A stretch of 33,939 nucleotides of DNA. It comes from Chloroflexota bacterium (GTDB lineage Bacteria; Chloroflexota; Anaerolineae; CG2-30-64-16). A program made the position numbers and the translations under genes. Where the stretch lies: assembly GCA_016876015.1 (NCBI GenBank), contig VGOD01000036.1:1-33939 (forward strand), read 5' to 3'. The notes under the pieces are model-generated. The model had not been told where the DNA came from. It did not search any database and was given only the letters and a program-made list of their open reading frames with translations. How positions within the stretch are numbered: the stretch's first letter is position 1; the number at the start of each line of letters is the position of its first letter. Of the stretch, positions 22,971 to 30,578 are shown piece after piece.

Positions 22971-23032
22971 GCACGGTCAGGAGACCGGCCCGAGCAGCAA
23001 AGCCTCACGCAAAGGCGCAAAGGGCGCAAAGG
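22971..23032. repeat. Interspersed repeats between the GDPD and PucC-like genes
   Basis: The 149-base gap 22944-23092 holds a 26-base sequence (22971-22996) that recurs exactly, on the other strand, at 30470-30495. Next to it, three CGCAAAGG units (23008-23015, 23016-23024 with an extra G, 23025-23032) form a short tandem array. No gene was seen. Confidence 0.75.
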
Positions 23033-23092
23033 ACCGTTGGGTTCTTCGGATCGTTTCTGTCCGCCACTCGCAATCTGCGGTTTGCATTCCGT

Positions 23093-24439
23093 TCACCGCA
23101 GCCCCGCATCGCGCCGCGCGGCGAAGCCGCGGACGTCGGCCCGGCGCAACAGCGTGATGGCGACGAGCAGGCCGGCTGCTTCGATGAAGAACACCGCGGC
23201 GTAGGCGAGCGAGTGCTGGCCGGTCAGCGCCAGCGCCACGTCGCGTAGAACGCCCCCCGCGGCGATGCCGGCCCCGCGACTCGTCAGTTGAACCATCGTC
23301 CACAGCGCCATGTAGACCCCGGCCTTCTCTTCGCTGCTCATCGCCATCAACAGGCTCACGCCGCCCACGGTGAAGATGCCAAACCCCAACCCGAAGATGA
23401 CCAGTACGGGCCTGACCCACAACAGCCAGCCCAGGGCCGAGGCCAGGCCGAGCAGCAGCAGCGCGGCACTCAACAGCGCCAGGCCCAGGCCGGCTGTCTG
23501 GTCTTGCTGTTCGGGCCGGCGTCTGCGAGTGGCCAGGTATGCGCCGACCATGCTGACCAGCACACCCGCGCCCCAGTACGCGTTGAACAGGGTCGTCTCG
23601 CCAACCGGCAGCCCGAAAACCTCGCCGCCGAATGGCTCGAGCAGCGCGTCCTGCATGAACGCAAAGAAGGCCGACGCGCTCAAGAAAGCCGCGTAGCGCC
23701 GCGTGTGCGCATCGCGCCAGATGGCGTTGAGGGCCGGCCGGAACGCGGCCAGCGCGGGGGAGGCGGCTGGCGCCGCTGCGGCCGCCAGCGACCGCTCCTC
23801 GCCCCACACTGCGAAAACCCAGAACACTGCTGCGCCGGCCAGCCCCACCCAGGCCAGCCGCCAGAAAAGCGCCGGGTTGTAGGTCGGCATCAGCCACGCG
23901 TAAGCGGCCGGGAGGAACGCAAAGCTGAGGATCAGCACAAATTGGACGATGCTGACGGCCTGCCCGCGGCGCGCGTAGGGCGCGCTGTCGTGAACTAGCG
24001 CCAGGAACGGCGCGCCCGAGATCAGCGTCCCGATGCCATAGGCCACGAACGACAGCGCAGCCAATCCCCAGCCCAGGCTCGAGCGCAGGTCCACGGCGAT
24101 GGCTGCGACTGCGGCCGGCAAGAGGGGCAGCGAGAGCAGCATCAACAGCCGGCCCAGCCAGATGTAGGCCACGCGGCGGCTGCCGAAGAGCGGCTGGGTG
24201 TCCGATCGGTGGCCGATCCACAAGGTGAGGGGCGCCAGCAGATAGCGCAGCGCGGTCAGCAGGCCGATGGGCCAGGCCGCAGCCCCCAGGTCCGCGATCA
24301 AGATGCGGTTCCACACCGCGGAGGTCAAGAGATCGGTCAGCGCAGAGCCGATGTGGAAGGTTCCCAGCTTGAGCGAACGCAGCACGCTGAAGTGGGGCGC
24401 GGTCGCTCTTCTGGCTTCTGGGATTTGAGCATCACTCAT
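23093..24439 (-). CDS. PucC/BCD-family MFS transporter
   Basis: A 448-residue membrane protein with about 12 helices. The start VWNRILIADLGAAAWPIGLL followed by YLLAPLTLWIGHRSDT is characteristic of the BCD family, whose known members (PucC, LhaA) are linked to assembly of bacteriochlorophyll light-harvesting complexes. Many relatives occur in non-phototrophs, with unknown substrate. Here there is no photosynthesis gene nearby. The ATG at 24439 overlaps the stop of the AlkZ-like gene (ATGA), so translation is coupled. The minus-strand frame is open far beyond this start, but that part is a shadow of the AlkZ-like gene. The role is probably transport of a tetrapyrrole or other hydrophobic compound, which is inference. 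Confidence 0.82.
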   Translation of the reverse strand: MSDAQIPEARRATAPHFSVLRSLKLGTFHIGSALTDLLTSAVWNRILIADLGAAAWPIGLLTALRYLLAPLTLWIGHRSDTQPLFGSRRVAYIWLGRLLMLLSLPLLPAAVAAIAVDLRSSLGWGLAALSFVAYGIGTLISGAPFLALVHDSAPYARRGQAVSIVQFVLILSFAFLPAAYAWLMPTYNPALFWRLAWVGLAGAAVFWVFAVWGEERSLAAAAAPAASPALAAFRPALNAIWRDAHTRRYAAFLSASAFFAFMQDALLEPFGGEVFGLPVGETTLFNAYWGAGVLVSMVGAYLATRRRRPEQQDQTAGLGLALLSAALLLLGLASALGWLLWVRPVLVIFGLGFGIFTVGGVSLLMAMSSEEKAGVYMALWTMVQLTSRGAGIAAGGVLRDVALALTGQHSLAYAAVFFIEAAGLLVAITLLRRADVRGFAARRDAGLR

Positions 24440-25299
24440 GGCCGCGCCAGCTCCGCCAGTGCGATCCATTCGCCGGGTTGGCCCGCCACTGTCGCTCCGC
24501 CGACAGCCACGCCGCCAGAGGTGAGCGCGGCCAGCGCCGCGGCGATCTCGCGCTCGGGCCAGCGGAAGAGCAGCGCCGCGTCGCGGGCCTGCACCGCGCC
24601 GATCGAGCGCAGATAGAGCTCGACCAGCCGGCGCCGCGCATCGGCCTGGCGGATAGGCCGGCTGCGTTCGACCAGGTCGGGGTAGTGGCGATGGACGCAT
24701 TCGTAGATGAACGCATACTTCCACGCGCCGGCCTGCGCGATCCCCACCGGCAGAATCTTGAAGTCGGCCTGCAGCGTTTCTACAGCGCGGTTGAATGCCG
24801 CATCGCTTTGCTTGCTGGTCAGCCGTGCAGCCTTGCGCAGGTTGACGGTGTCGAGCGGGCCCCCGGTCAGCAGCGCCTCGTAGACCGTCTTGGCCTCGAA
24901 CGTTAGCCGTCCCTCCCGGTATTGCAGCAGGTAATCCGCCTCCGGCTCGCCGTAGTTTTCGGAGAGCGCATAGAAGCAGGGGAGGACGTCGAGCGCGATG
25001 AAGGTCGCGCGGCGGCGCAGCACCTTGGCGTAGTGCCAGACGCGCGCGGGGAGCAGCTCGTCCTTCCAGCCCCAGGTGACGTGTCCAGGGTCGTCGTGCG
25101 CGTCGGCCACCGGCCGATCGCCCGCGACCGCGGTCCACAGGCTGGGCAGCGTGGCCTCTTTGATGGGCCAGAAATAGATGAAGCCGCGTTCATTTACATA
25201 AGCTACGGCCTCGTCGCGGCGAGTGATGCGCCGGCCGGGCCCGGTGCGGTAGGTCTCGGCGCGGTATTTCGTGATGCGGTCAAGAGTGAGTGATGGCAA
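24436..25299 (-). CDS. AlkZ/YcaQ-related winged-helix protein
   Basis: A 287-residue protein that resembles the HTH_42 family of winged-helix DNA glycosylases (AlkZ, YcaQ) for bulky or cross-linked bases. Similar regions are RDEAVAYVNERGFIYFWPIK, the strongly conserved-looking DDPGHVTWGWKDELL, VLRRRATFIALDVLPCFYAL, a helix-turn-helix part LRKAARLTSKQSDAAFNRAV and a C-terminal wing. It is shorter than AlkZ and I could not locate a clear Q-x-Q catalytic motif, so it may be a DNA-binding homologue without glycosylase activity. The start is TTG at 25299 with CAGGAG 8 bases upstream. It is first of two genes, the second being the PucC-like transporter. Confidence 0.65.
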   Translation of the reverse strand: MPSLTLDRITKYRAETYRTGPGRRITRRDEAVAYVNERGFIYFWPIKEATLPSLWTAVAGDRPVADAHDDPGHVTWGWKDELLPARVWHYAKVLRRRATFIALDVLPCFYALSENYGEPEADYLLQYREGRLTFEAKTVYEALLTGGPLDTVNLRKAARLTSKQSDAAFNRAVETLQADFKILPVGIAQAGAWKYAFIYECVHRHYPDLVERSRPIRQADARRRLVELYLRSIGAVQARDAALLFRWPEREIAAALAALTSGGVAVGGATVAGQPGEWIALAELARP

Positions 25300-25329
25300 G
25301 GATGCGCTCCTGCAACTGGCTGTCGCCGC

Positions 25330-25358
25330 ATTCTAGCCCGCATGGGCGAAGTTGGCAA
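25330..25358 (-). promoter_or_regulatory. Promoter for the AlkZ-like/PucC-like operon
   Basis: On the minus strand, TTGCCA (25353-25358) and TAGAAT (25330-25335) are 17 bases apart, about 31 bases before the TTG start. Confidence 0.65.
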
Positions 25359-25376
25359 GTAGGGCATCGCGGGGCA

Positions 25377-25405
25377 TTGCCGCCGCCGCGTTCTCGTGGT
25401 ACAAT
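25377..25405 (+). promoter_or_regulatory. Promoter for the PAC2-azlCD genes
   Basis: TTGCCG (25377-25382) and TACAAT (25400-25405) are 17 bases apart, with TGG forming an extended -10. It is divergent from the neighbouring minus-strand promoter. Confidence 0.65.
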
Positions 25406-25461
25406 GGCGCTGTGCTGCGAAGTCAACCAGATGTTCTCATGGAAGTTGTGGAGTGAGGCCT

Positions 25462-26382
25462 ATGGAAAACGCTGTCAAACTCTGGGAGCGGCCGCTGGCC
25501 GCAGAAACCTATATGATCGTTGGTTGGGAACAGTGGGCCGATGCCGGCTCCATCTCATCGGGTCTGCCAGGCTACCTGGTGCAGAAGACCGGCGCGCACC
25601 GGATCGGTGAGATGTCGCCGGCCGGGTTCTATCTCTTCCAGGCGCCCGGCACACACCATTACCTGCGACCGCAAGTCAAGCTCGAGGCCGGCTACCGCCG
25701 GGAGATGGACGCCAAGAAGAACGAGTTCTTCTTGGCCGGTGATGCCGCAAAGGGCCTGGTGATCTTCCGGGGCGAAGAGCCGCACCTGGATGTAGATCGC
25801 TACTGCGATGCGATCTTGGACGTGGCGCAGGAGCTGCGCGTGCGCCGGGTGGCCGCCCTGGGCGGCGTGTACGGCTCGATGCCCTACGACAAAGATCGCG
25901 AGGTTTCGTGCATCTACAGCCTGCCCTGGATGAAGCCAGGGCTTGAGAAGTATGCGGTGCGCTTTTCTGACTATGAGGGCGGCGTGACGATCGGCACCTA
26001 CCTGGCTCACCGCGCTGAGCCGCGCAACGTCGAGGTCGTCGTCTTCTACGGGTTCGTGCCCGCGTATGACTTCTCGCAGACCGTGGGCGAGGCCCAGGGG
26101 CTGCGCATCGAGAACGACTACCGGGCCTGGTACGAGCTGCTGCGCCGGCTGGATCATATGTTCAACCTGGGCATCGGGCTGTCCGATCTGCGCCGGCAGA
26201 GCGAGGAGGTTACCTCCTCAATGGATGCCAAGATCGCGGAGTTGAGCCGCACGATGCCGAAGCTCAGGATCAAGGACTACCTGGCGAAGATCGGCAAGGA
26301 GTTCACCGAGACCCCCTTCCTGCCGCTGGATGACGTGTGGGAACGCGAGCTGAAGGACCTTTTTGCGGACCAGGAGAAATAG
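25462..26382 (+). CDS. PAC2 family protein
   Basis: A 306-residue cytosolic protein of the PAC2 (proteasome assembly chaperone 2) fold. Evidence is the opening region with YMIVGWEQWADAGSISSGL, the IGEMSPAGFY block, VRRVAALGGVYGSMPYDKD and a C-terminal helical tail. Bacterial PAC2 proteins occur mainly in Actinobacteria, Chloroflexota and relatives; their function is not established and some are thought to relate to proteasome or ligase systems. No proteasome gene is visible here. The ATG at 25462 has GTGAGG in front. The azlC gene starts 6 bases after its stop, so they share a transcript, although a functional link to amino-acid export is not evident. Confidence 0.82.
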   Translation: MENAVKLWERPLAAETYMIVGWEQWADAGSISSGLPGYLVQKTGAHRIGEMSPAGFYLFQAPGTHHYLRPQVKLEAGYRREMDAKKNEFFLAGDAAKGLVIFRGEEPHLDVDRYCDAILDVAQELRVRRVAALGGVYGSMPYDKDREVSCIYSLPWMKPGLEKYAVRFSDYEGGVTIGTYLAHRAEPRNVEVVVFYGFVPAYDFSQTVGEAQGLRIENDYRAWYELLRRLDHMFNLGIGLSDLRRQSEEVTSSMDAKIAELSRTMPKLRIKDYLAKIGKEFTETPFLPLDDVWERELKDLFADQEK

Positions 26383-26388
26383 CGCGGT

Positions 26389-27135
26389 ATGGATCCGCAA
26401 CAGATGCGCGGCCAGCAGACCGCGTCGCAGTTTCGCCGCGGCCTGCTGGCTGTGCTGCCGTTGGCGCCGGGCGTGATCGTCTTCGGCCTGCTCTACGGCG
26501 TGATGGCCCGCCAGTCTGGGTTTGCGCCGTGGGAGGCGCTGGCGATGTCGCTCATGGTGCACGCCGGCTCCGCGCAGTTCACCGTCCTGGGGATGTGGGG
26601 ATCGGCCGGCGCGCTCTCTATCATCCTCACCACCCTCATCATCAACCTGCGCCATCTGCTGATGGGCGCTTCGGTGGCGCCCCATCTGGCCGGGCTGCCG
26701 CTGCGCTGGAAGGCGCTGGTGGCGCTTTGGATGTCCGATGAGTCGTATGCTCTGGCCATCGCCGCGTTTGGCCGGGGCGACGGCGGCCCGCTCTACTTTT
26801 TCGGCGCCAATCTGGGCATCTTCCTGATCTGGCCGGCCAGTGGTCTTGCAGGCGCATGGCTGGGATCTGCCATCCCCGACCCCGGCAGATACGGCCTCGA
26901 TCTGATCTTTCCGCTCGCGTTCCTCGGCCTGCTGATGGGTTTCCTGAAGGACCGGCCGGGGACGGCGACCGCGCTGGCTGCGGCCGGCCTGGCGCTGTTG
27001 ACCGCGGCCTGGCTGCCCGGCAAGTGGTATGTGATCGTGGCGGGGCTGCTGGGGAGCGGGGTGGGGCTGCTGCTGGAAGGGGCGCCCAGGTCCCAGCCCG
27101 CGGCCGGTCAGGCGACGAGAAAAGACGATGGATAA
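26389..27135 (+). CDS. azlC: AzlC-type branched-chain amino acid exporter, large subunit
   Basis: A 248-residue membrane protein with about six to seven helices. The start QFRRGLLAVLPLAPGVIVFG, then AMSLMVHAGSAQFTVLGMW and LTTLIINLRHLLMGASVAPH, are hallmark blocks of AzlC (LIV-E family, as in BrnFE), which exports branched-chain amino acids together with a small AzlD subunit. The length is normal. The gene overlaps azlD by 8 bases, so the two subunits are made together. It follows PAC2 closely. The basis for substrate is family membership only; methionine or other amino acids are also exported by some members. Confidence 0.92.
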   Translation: MDPQQMRGQQTASQFRRGLLAVLPLAPGVIVFGLLYGVMARQSGFAPWEALAMSLMVHAGSAQFTVLGMWGSAGALSIILTTLIINLRHLLMGASVAPHLAGLPLRWKALVALWMSDESYALAIAAFGRGDGGPLYFFGANLGIFLIWPASGLAGAWLGSAIPDPGRYGLDLIFPLAFLGLLMGFLKDRPGTATALAAAGLALLTAAWLPGKWYVIVAGLLGSGVGLLLEGAPRSQPAAGQATRKDDG

Positions 27136-27433
27136 ACTGCTCGTCTTCTTGGGGATGGCTGCCGTGACCTTCTTCACCCGCTTTGCCATGATCGCCGCAC
27201 TCGGCTATGAACTGCCGTCTCTTGTGCGGCGCTGGCTGCGCTACGTGCCGCCGGCCGTGTTGGCCGCGCTGATCGCGCCGGCTGCGCTCGCGCCGCAGGG
27301 ATCGCTCGAGTGGGGCGCGAGCGCGTGGGCGGCGCTGGCAGGAACCGTGGTCGCCTGGCGCACGCGCAGCGTCATCTGGACGATCGCCGGCGGGATGGCG
27401 GCCTTCTGGCTGCTGACCAGCCTGGGCGTGTGA
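27128..27433 (+). CDS. azlD: AzlD-type branched-chain amino acid exporter, small subunit
   Basis: A 101-residue membrane protein with about four helices, including FLGMAAVTFFTRFAMIAALG and VLAALIAPAALAP, which fit the AzlD family. It is the usual partner of AzlC in the LIV-E exporter. The ATG at 27128 lies inside the end of azlC, an 8-base overlap that implies coupled translation. The gene stops only 4 bases before the end of larC on the other strand, so there is no room for a separate terminator. Confidence 0.9.
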   Translation: MDKLLVFLGMAAVTFFTRFAMIAALGYELPSLVRRWLRYVPPAVLAALIAPAALAPQGSLEWGASAWAALAGTVVAWRTRSVIWTIAGGMAAFWLLTSLGV

Positions 27434-27437
27434 AGAT

Positions 27438-28610
27438 CTAGCGACCGCCGCGATATGCGGTCAGCGCGGCCTCGTAGACCAGCCGAAGCGGGATCGCGTG
27501 CTCCTCGGCCGCGCGACGACAGTCCTCGTATTCGGCCGCGGCTTTCTCCGCGCCCTCTTCCAGCCTGGCGATTTTGACTCGCACAGGGCCATAGGGGGTC
27601 TCCACCGTGCGACTTTCCCGTGGCAGGCAGTAACGCGCCACGTCGCGGCCACGGATGCCGAGGGTCGTCGTCTCGGCGAAGACCACGTTGCGCAGGCTGG
27701 CCGCGTCGCGGGGCCGGCAGAGCACGCTCAGCATGACGCCGGGCCGGTTCTTCTTCATGTAGATGGGCGATAGATAGGCGTCGAGCGCGCCGGCTGCAAA
27801 CAGCTTCTCCAGCACGTAGCCGTAGACCTCCGGGTTCATGTCGTCAATGTTGGTCTCCAGCAGGGTCAACGTCTCCATCTCGGAGGCGGCTTGCCCTTCG
27901 CTTTCACCCAACAGCACGCGCAGGATGTTCGGTTCGGGGATCGTGCGCGTGCCCGCGCCGTAGCCCACGGCCGTCAACTGCATGGCCGGGATCGGGCCGA
28001 ATGCGTGCGCCAGCCCGGTCAGCAGCGCCGCAGCCGTGGGCGTCACCGTCTCGACGGCGTGTTCGACGCCAATCACCGGCGCGCCGGCCAGCAGCGCCAC
28101 GGTCGCGGGCGCGGGGAGCGGAAACTGCCCGTGCGCGCCTTTCGCCAGGCCGCGGCCCAGCGGGACCGGCGACACGTACACCCGCTCGATGTCCAGCATC
28201 TCCAGCCCCAACAGCGCGCCGGTGACATCCAGGATGGTGTCCACTGCGCCCAACTCGTGCAGGTGCACCGTCTCGGCCGGCCGGTTGTGAATCCGGGCCT
28301 CGGCCGCGATCATCCGCTCGAAGATGCGCAGGCTGCGCTCCTGGATGTGAGTGGGCAGCGCGCTGCCGCGGATCAACTCTGCGATCTCGGCCAAGCGGCG
28401 TTCCGTGGCGGTATCCTCCACCTCCACGTCAATCCTGGTCGCGGAGAATGCGCCGCGCATGACGCGTTCCTGGGTCAGTGCAAAGCCAGGCAGATGCAAG
28501 CCTGCCAGGGCCTGCTGCAAGCTGGCCAGTGGCAGCCCGGCATCCACGAGCGCGGCCAGGATCATATCGCCGCTGGCGCCCGCGATCAGATCGAAGTAGG
28601 CTGTTTTCAT
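27438..28610 (-). CDS. larC: Nickel-pincer cofactor biosynthesis protein LarC
   Basis: A 390-residue cytosolic cyclometallase that inserts nickel into the pincer nucleotide cofactor, using CTP. The N-terminal block MKTAYFDLIAGASGDMILAA, the ligand-like HLHELGAVDTILDVTGALLG, ETNIDDMNPEVYGYVLEKL and ENVVFAETTTLGIR-like C-terminal motif (VVFAETTTLGIRG) match LarC throughout. It is one uninterrupted gene, unlike the two-part (frameshift) larC of Lactobacillus plantarum. Its ATG overlaps the larB stop (ATGA), and it is last in larE-larB-larC. The pathway product is used by LarA-type racemases and epimerases; no larA is in this window, so the client enzyme must lie elsewhere in the genome. Confidence 0.95.
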   Translation of the reverse strand: MKTAYFDLIAGASGDMILAALVDAGLPLASLQQALAGLHLPGFALTQERVMRGAFSATRIDVEVEDTATERRLAEIAELIRGSALPTHIQERSLRIFERMIAAEARIHNRPAETVHLHELGAVDTILDVTGALLGLEMLDIERVYVSPVPLGRGLAKGAHGQFPLPAPATVALLAGAPVIGVEHAVETVTPTAAALLTGLAHAFGPIPAMQLTAVGYGAGTRTIPEPNILRVLLGESEGQAASEMETLTLLETNIDDMNPEVYGYVLEKLFAAGALDAYLSPIYMKKNRPGVMLSVLCRPRDAASLRNVVFAETTTLGIRGRDVARYCLPRESRTVETPYGPVRVKIARLEEGAEKAAAEYEDCRRAAEEHAIPLRLVYEAALTAYRGGR

Positions 28611-29371
28611 GGCCGGATGCTCCTCAGAATCTGGTGTGCGTGCACTGCCGCGCCGAACCCATTGTCAATGTTGACCACCACCACGCCTGGCGCACAGGAG
28701 TTCAGCATCGCCAGCAGCGTCGCCAGCCCGCCGAAATGCGCGCCGTAGCCAATGCTGGTGGGCACGGCCACGACCGGGCAGCTCACCAGCCCGCCGATCA
28801 CGCTGGCGAGCGCGCCCTCCATGCCCGCGACCGCGATCACGACGGTCGCCTGGCTCAGCAGATCGCGCTTGTTGAACAGGCGATGGATGCCTGCGACCCC
28901 CACGTCGTAGACGCGTTGCACTCGGTGGCCGAGGAACTCCAGGGTGAGGCTGGCCTCCTCGGCCACGGGGATGTCGCTGGTGCCGCCAGTGGCGATCGCC
29001 GCATAATGCGGGCGATCCCGTCGCTCATCTTCCTCGGCGGTCTGCACCGTCAGGACGCGCGCCAGCTCGTGATAGCGCGCGTCCGGATTGGCGGCCAGGA
29101 CCGCCTGGGCGACCTGGGCTGATGCGCGGGTGGCCAGCGCCCGACCCTGGCGCTGCAGGAGTTGGCCGACGATCTGGACCACTTGTTCGGGGGTCTTGCC
29201 CTGGCAGAAGACGACCTCTGGCATACCCGTGCGCAGGCTGCGATGATGATCCAGGACGGCAAAGCCGAGCTCCTGCGCTGGCAGATCACGCAACTGCGCC
29301 AGCGCGTCGTCCACCGGAACCTGTCCGCTCCGCACCCCTTCAAGCAACGAGGCTAATCTGTGAGTGTCCAT
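28607..29371 (-). CDS. larB: Pincer cofactor carboxylase/hydrolase LarB
   Basis: A 254-residue PurE-like enzyme that carboxylates nicotinic acid adenine dinucleotide and hydrolyses it, the first step of pincer cofactor synthesis. Family blocks are LGFAVLDHHRSLRTGMPEVV, GKTPEQVVQIVGQLL, GGTSDIPVAEEASLTLEFLG and VVAVPTSIGYGAHFGGLATL. The central GGTSDIPVAEEA corresponds to the PurE-like CO2-binding region. The ATG at 29371 overlaps the end of larE by 32 bases, and its stop overlaps larC by 4 bases, giving strong coupling. The length is normal. Confidence 0.95.
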   Translation of the reverse strand: MDTHRLASLLEGVRSGQVPVDDALAQLRDLPAQELGFAVLDHHRSLRTGMPEVVFCQGKTPEQVVQIVGQLLQRQGRALATRASAQVAQAVLAANPDARYHELARVLTVQTAEEDERRDRPHYAAIATGGTSDIPVAEEASLTLEFLGHRVQRVYDVGVAGIHRLFNKRDLLSQATVVIAVAGMEGALASVIGGLVSCPVVAVPTSIGYGAHFGGLATLLAMLNSCAPGVVVVNIDNGFGAAVHAHQILRSIRP

Positions 29372-30167
29372 GCGACCTCAAGGCATCGTTCAGGCTGCCG
29401 GAGCGAAAGCCGGCCAGGTCGAGCGCGACATAGGCGAAACCGATCTCACGCAGCTTCGCCACGATCGCGTCTCGCTGTTCGAGCGCGGCCGCGAAGTCGG
29501 CCGGCTCGAGCTCCAGCCGGCCGATCTGCCCGTGGTGGCGCACGCGCAACTGGCGGAAGCCCAGCCCGCGCAGATAGCTCTCGGCCGCCTCCACCTGGCC
29601 GAGCGCCTCGGCGGTCACGGCCGCGCCATACGGCAGCCGCGACGAGAGACACGCGGCCGCGGGCTTGTTCCACAGCGATAGCCCCATCTCGCGCGCCAGG
29701 CTGCGGATTTCGGCCTTGGTCAGACCTGCCTCGTGCAGCGGGCTGTGCACTCCGTGTTCGGCCGCCGCGCGGCGGCCAGGACGATGATCGCCGACATCAT
29801 CCGCGTTGTTGCCATCCACCACATAGGCGTAGCCGTGCGCCGCGGCATAGGGCAGAAAAAGATCGTAGGTGTGGGTCTTGCAGTAGTAGCAGCGGTCCGC
29901 AGTGTTCGACACATAGCGCGGGTCATCCATCTCGGCCGGCTCCAGGCAGACGTGCCGGACCCCCAGACTGGCCGCGAACTCCTGCGCCTCAGCCAGCTCC
30001 GCGCGCGCCAGGCTGGGCGAGTCAGCGGTCAGCGCGATCACCGCATCGCCCAACACATCGTGGGCGACCTTCAGCAGGAAGCTGCTATCCACCCCGCCGG
30101 AGAAGGCGACGGCCACCGTGCCCATCTGCCGAAGGATATCCTGTAAGTGAGCGAGTTTGTCGTGCAT
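29340..30167 (-). CDS. larE: ATP-dependent sulfur transferase LarE
   Basis: A 275-residue PP-loop enzyme that adenylates and thiolates the pincer precursor. The PP-loop SGGVDSS is at residues 23-29; NADDVGDHRPGRRAA and KPAAACLSSRLPYG are typical LarE blocks. LarE of Lactobacillus sacrifices a single Cys (Cys176) at the latter position, here C173. This protein also has C93-x-x-C96 (RCYYCK). Three such cysteines are the hallmark of the LarE class that binds a 4Fe-4S cluster and can transfer sulfur catalytically, so this one probably belongs to that class; this is inference from the pattern. The ATG at 30167 has AGGA in front. It is first gene of the lar operon. Confidence 0.95.
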   Translation of the reverse strand: MHDKLAHLQDILRQMGTVAVAFSGGVDSSFLLKVAHDVLGDAVIALTADSPSLARAELAEAQEFAASLGVRHVCLEPAEMDDPRYVSNTADRCYYCKTHTYDLFLPYAAAHGYAYVVDGNNADDVGDHRPGRRAAAEHGVHSPLHEAGLTKAEIRSLAREMGLSLWNKPAAACLSSRLPYGAAVTAEALGQVEAAESYLRGLGFRQLRVRHHGQIGRLELEPADFAAALEQRDAIVAKLREIGFAYVALDLAGFRSGSLNDALRSHGHSQISLVA

Positions 30168-30201
30168 GTGTAGTCCTGTTCAGTGATTGATCGAACGCGA
30201 G

Positions 30202-30230
30202 ATTATAGACCGTGGAGCGTTGGGAGGCAA
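30202..30230 (-). promoter_or_regulatory. Promoter for the lar operon
   Basis: On the minus strand, TTGCCT (30225-30230) and a perfect TATAAT (30202-30207) are 17 bases apart, about 35 bases before the larE ATG. No clear nickel- or lactate-regulator site was recognised. Confidence 0.7.
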
Positions 30231-30297
30231 ATCGCACCAGCCCACTCGCAAGATGCTGTCGAGACCCTGCCCCAGTTCCATCCAGCTCCATCCTCAT

Positions 30298-30326
30298 TTG
30301 ACACCGGTATACCAATTGTTTACAAT
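30298..30326 (+). promoter_or_regulatory. Promoter for the glycyl radical enzyme gene
   Basis: TTGACA (30298-30303) and TACAAT (30321-30326) are 17 bases apart. Transcription from near 30333 would give a leader of about 246 bases before the ATG at 30579, and that leader is filled with hairpin-forming repeats. Confidence 0.7.
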
Positions 30327-30383
30327 CCTCGTGTGATCCGCAGTACTGGCTCAATCTTCAGTCTGCCTATGACATCTCGACTG

Positions 30384-30469
30384 ACGGTTTCGAGGCTGTG
30401 CGAAGCCTCCTTTCAGGATTGGCCGGTTTCTCGCTCTGACAACCAGACCGGCTGAAGCCTCGAAACCGT
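30384..30469. repeat. Nested hairpin repeat in the leader of the glycyl radical enzyme gene
   Basis: ACGGTTTCGAGGCT (30384-30397) pairs perfectly with AGCCTCGAAACCGT (30456-30469). An inner stem, GCCGGT (30422-30427) with ACCGGC (30447-30452), lies within it. The element shares sequence with the hairpin at 5503-5555. Confidence 0.8.
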
Positions 30470-30543
30470 TGCTCGGGCCGGTCTCCTGACCGTGCCTGCT
30501 GTGGCATGGTACGAGGTGGCTCGGTTGCAGACCGGCCACAGCA
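30470..30543. repeat. Dispersed 26-base repeat and second leader hairpin
   Basis: Bases 30470-30495 repeat exactly, inverted, at 22971-22996 and contain CGGTC-TCCT-GACCG. Just after, TGCTGTGGC (30497-30505) pairs with GCCACAGCA (30535-30543), ending 35 bases before the ATG. Confidence 0.75.
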
Positions 30544-30578
30544 AACGGAGCGGAGGCCATTTTCAGAGCAGAGATACC

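Noticed and set aside
23093..24439. PucC-like gene as evidence for a phototroph
   Set aside because: No bacteriochlorophyll or reaction-centre gene is in the window, and BCD relatives occur in non-phototrophs.
24440..25138. N-terminal extension of the PucC-like frame
   Set aside because: It overlaps the AlkZ-like gene out of frame and lacks any domain; the BCD signature starts shortly after 24439.
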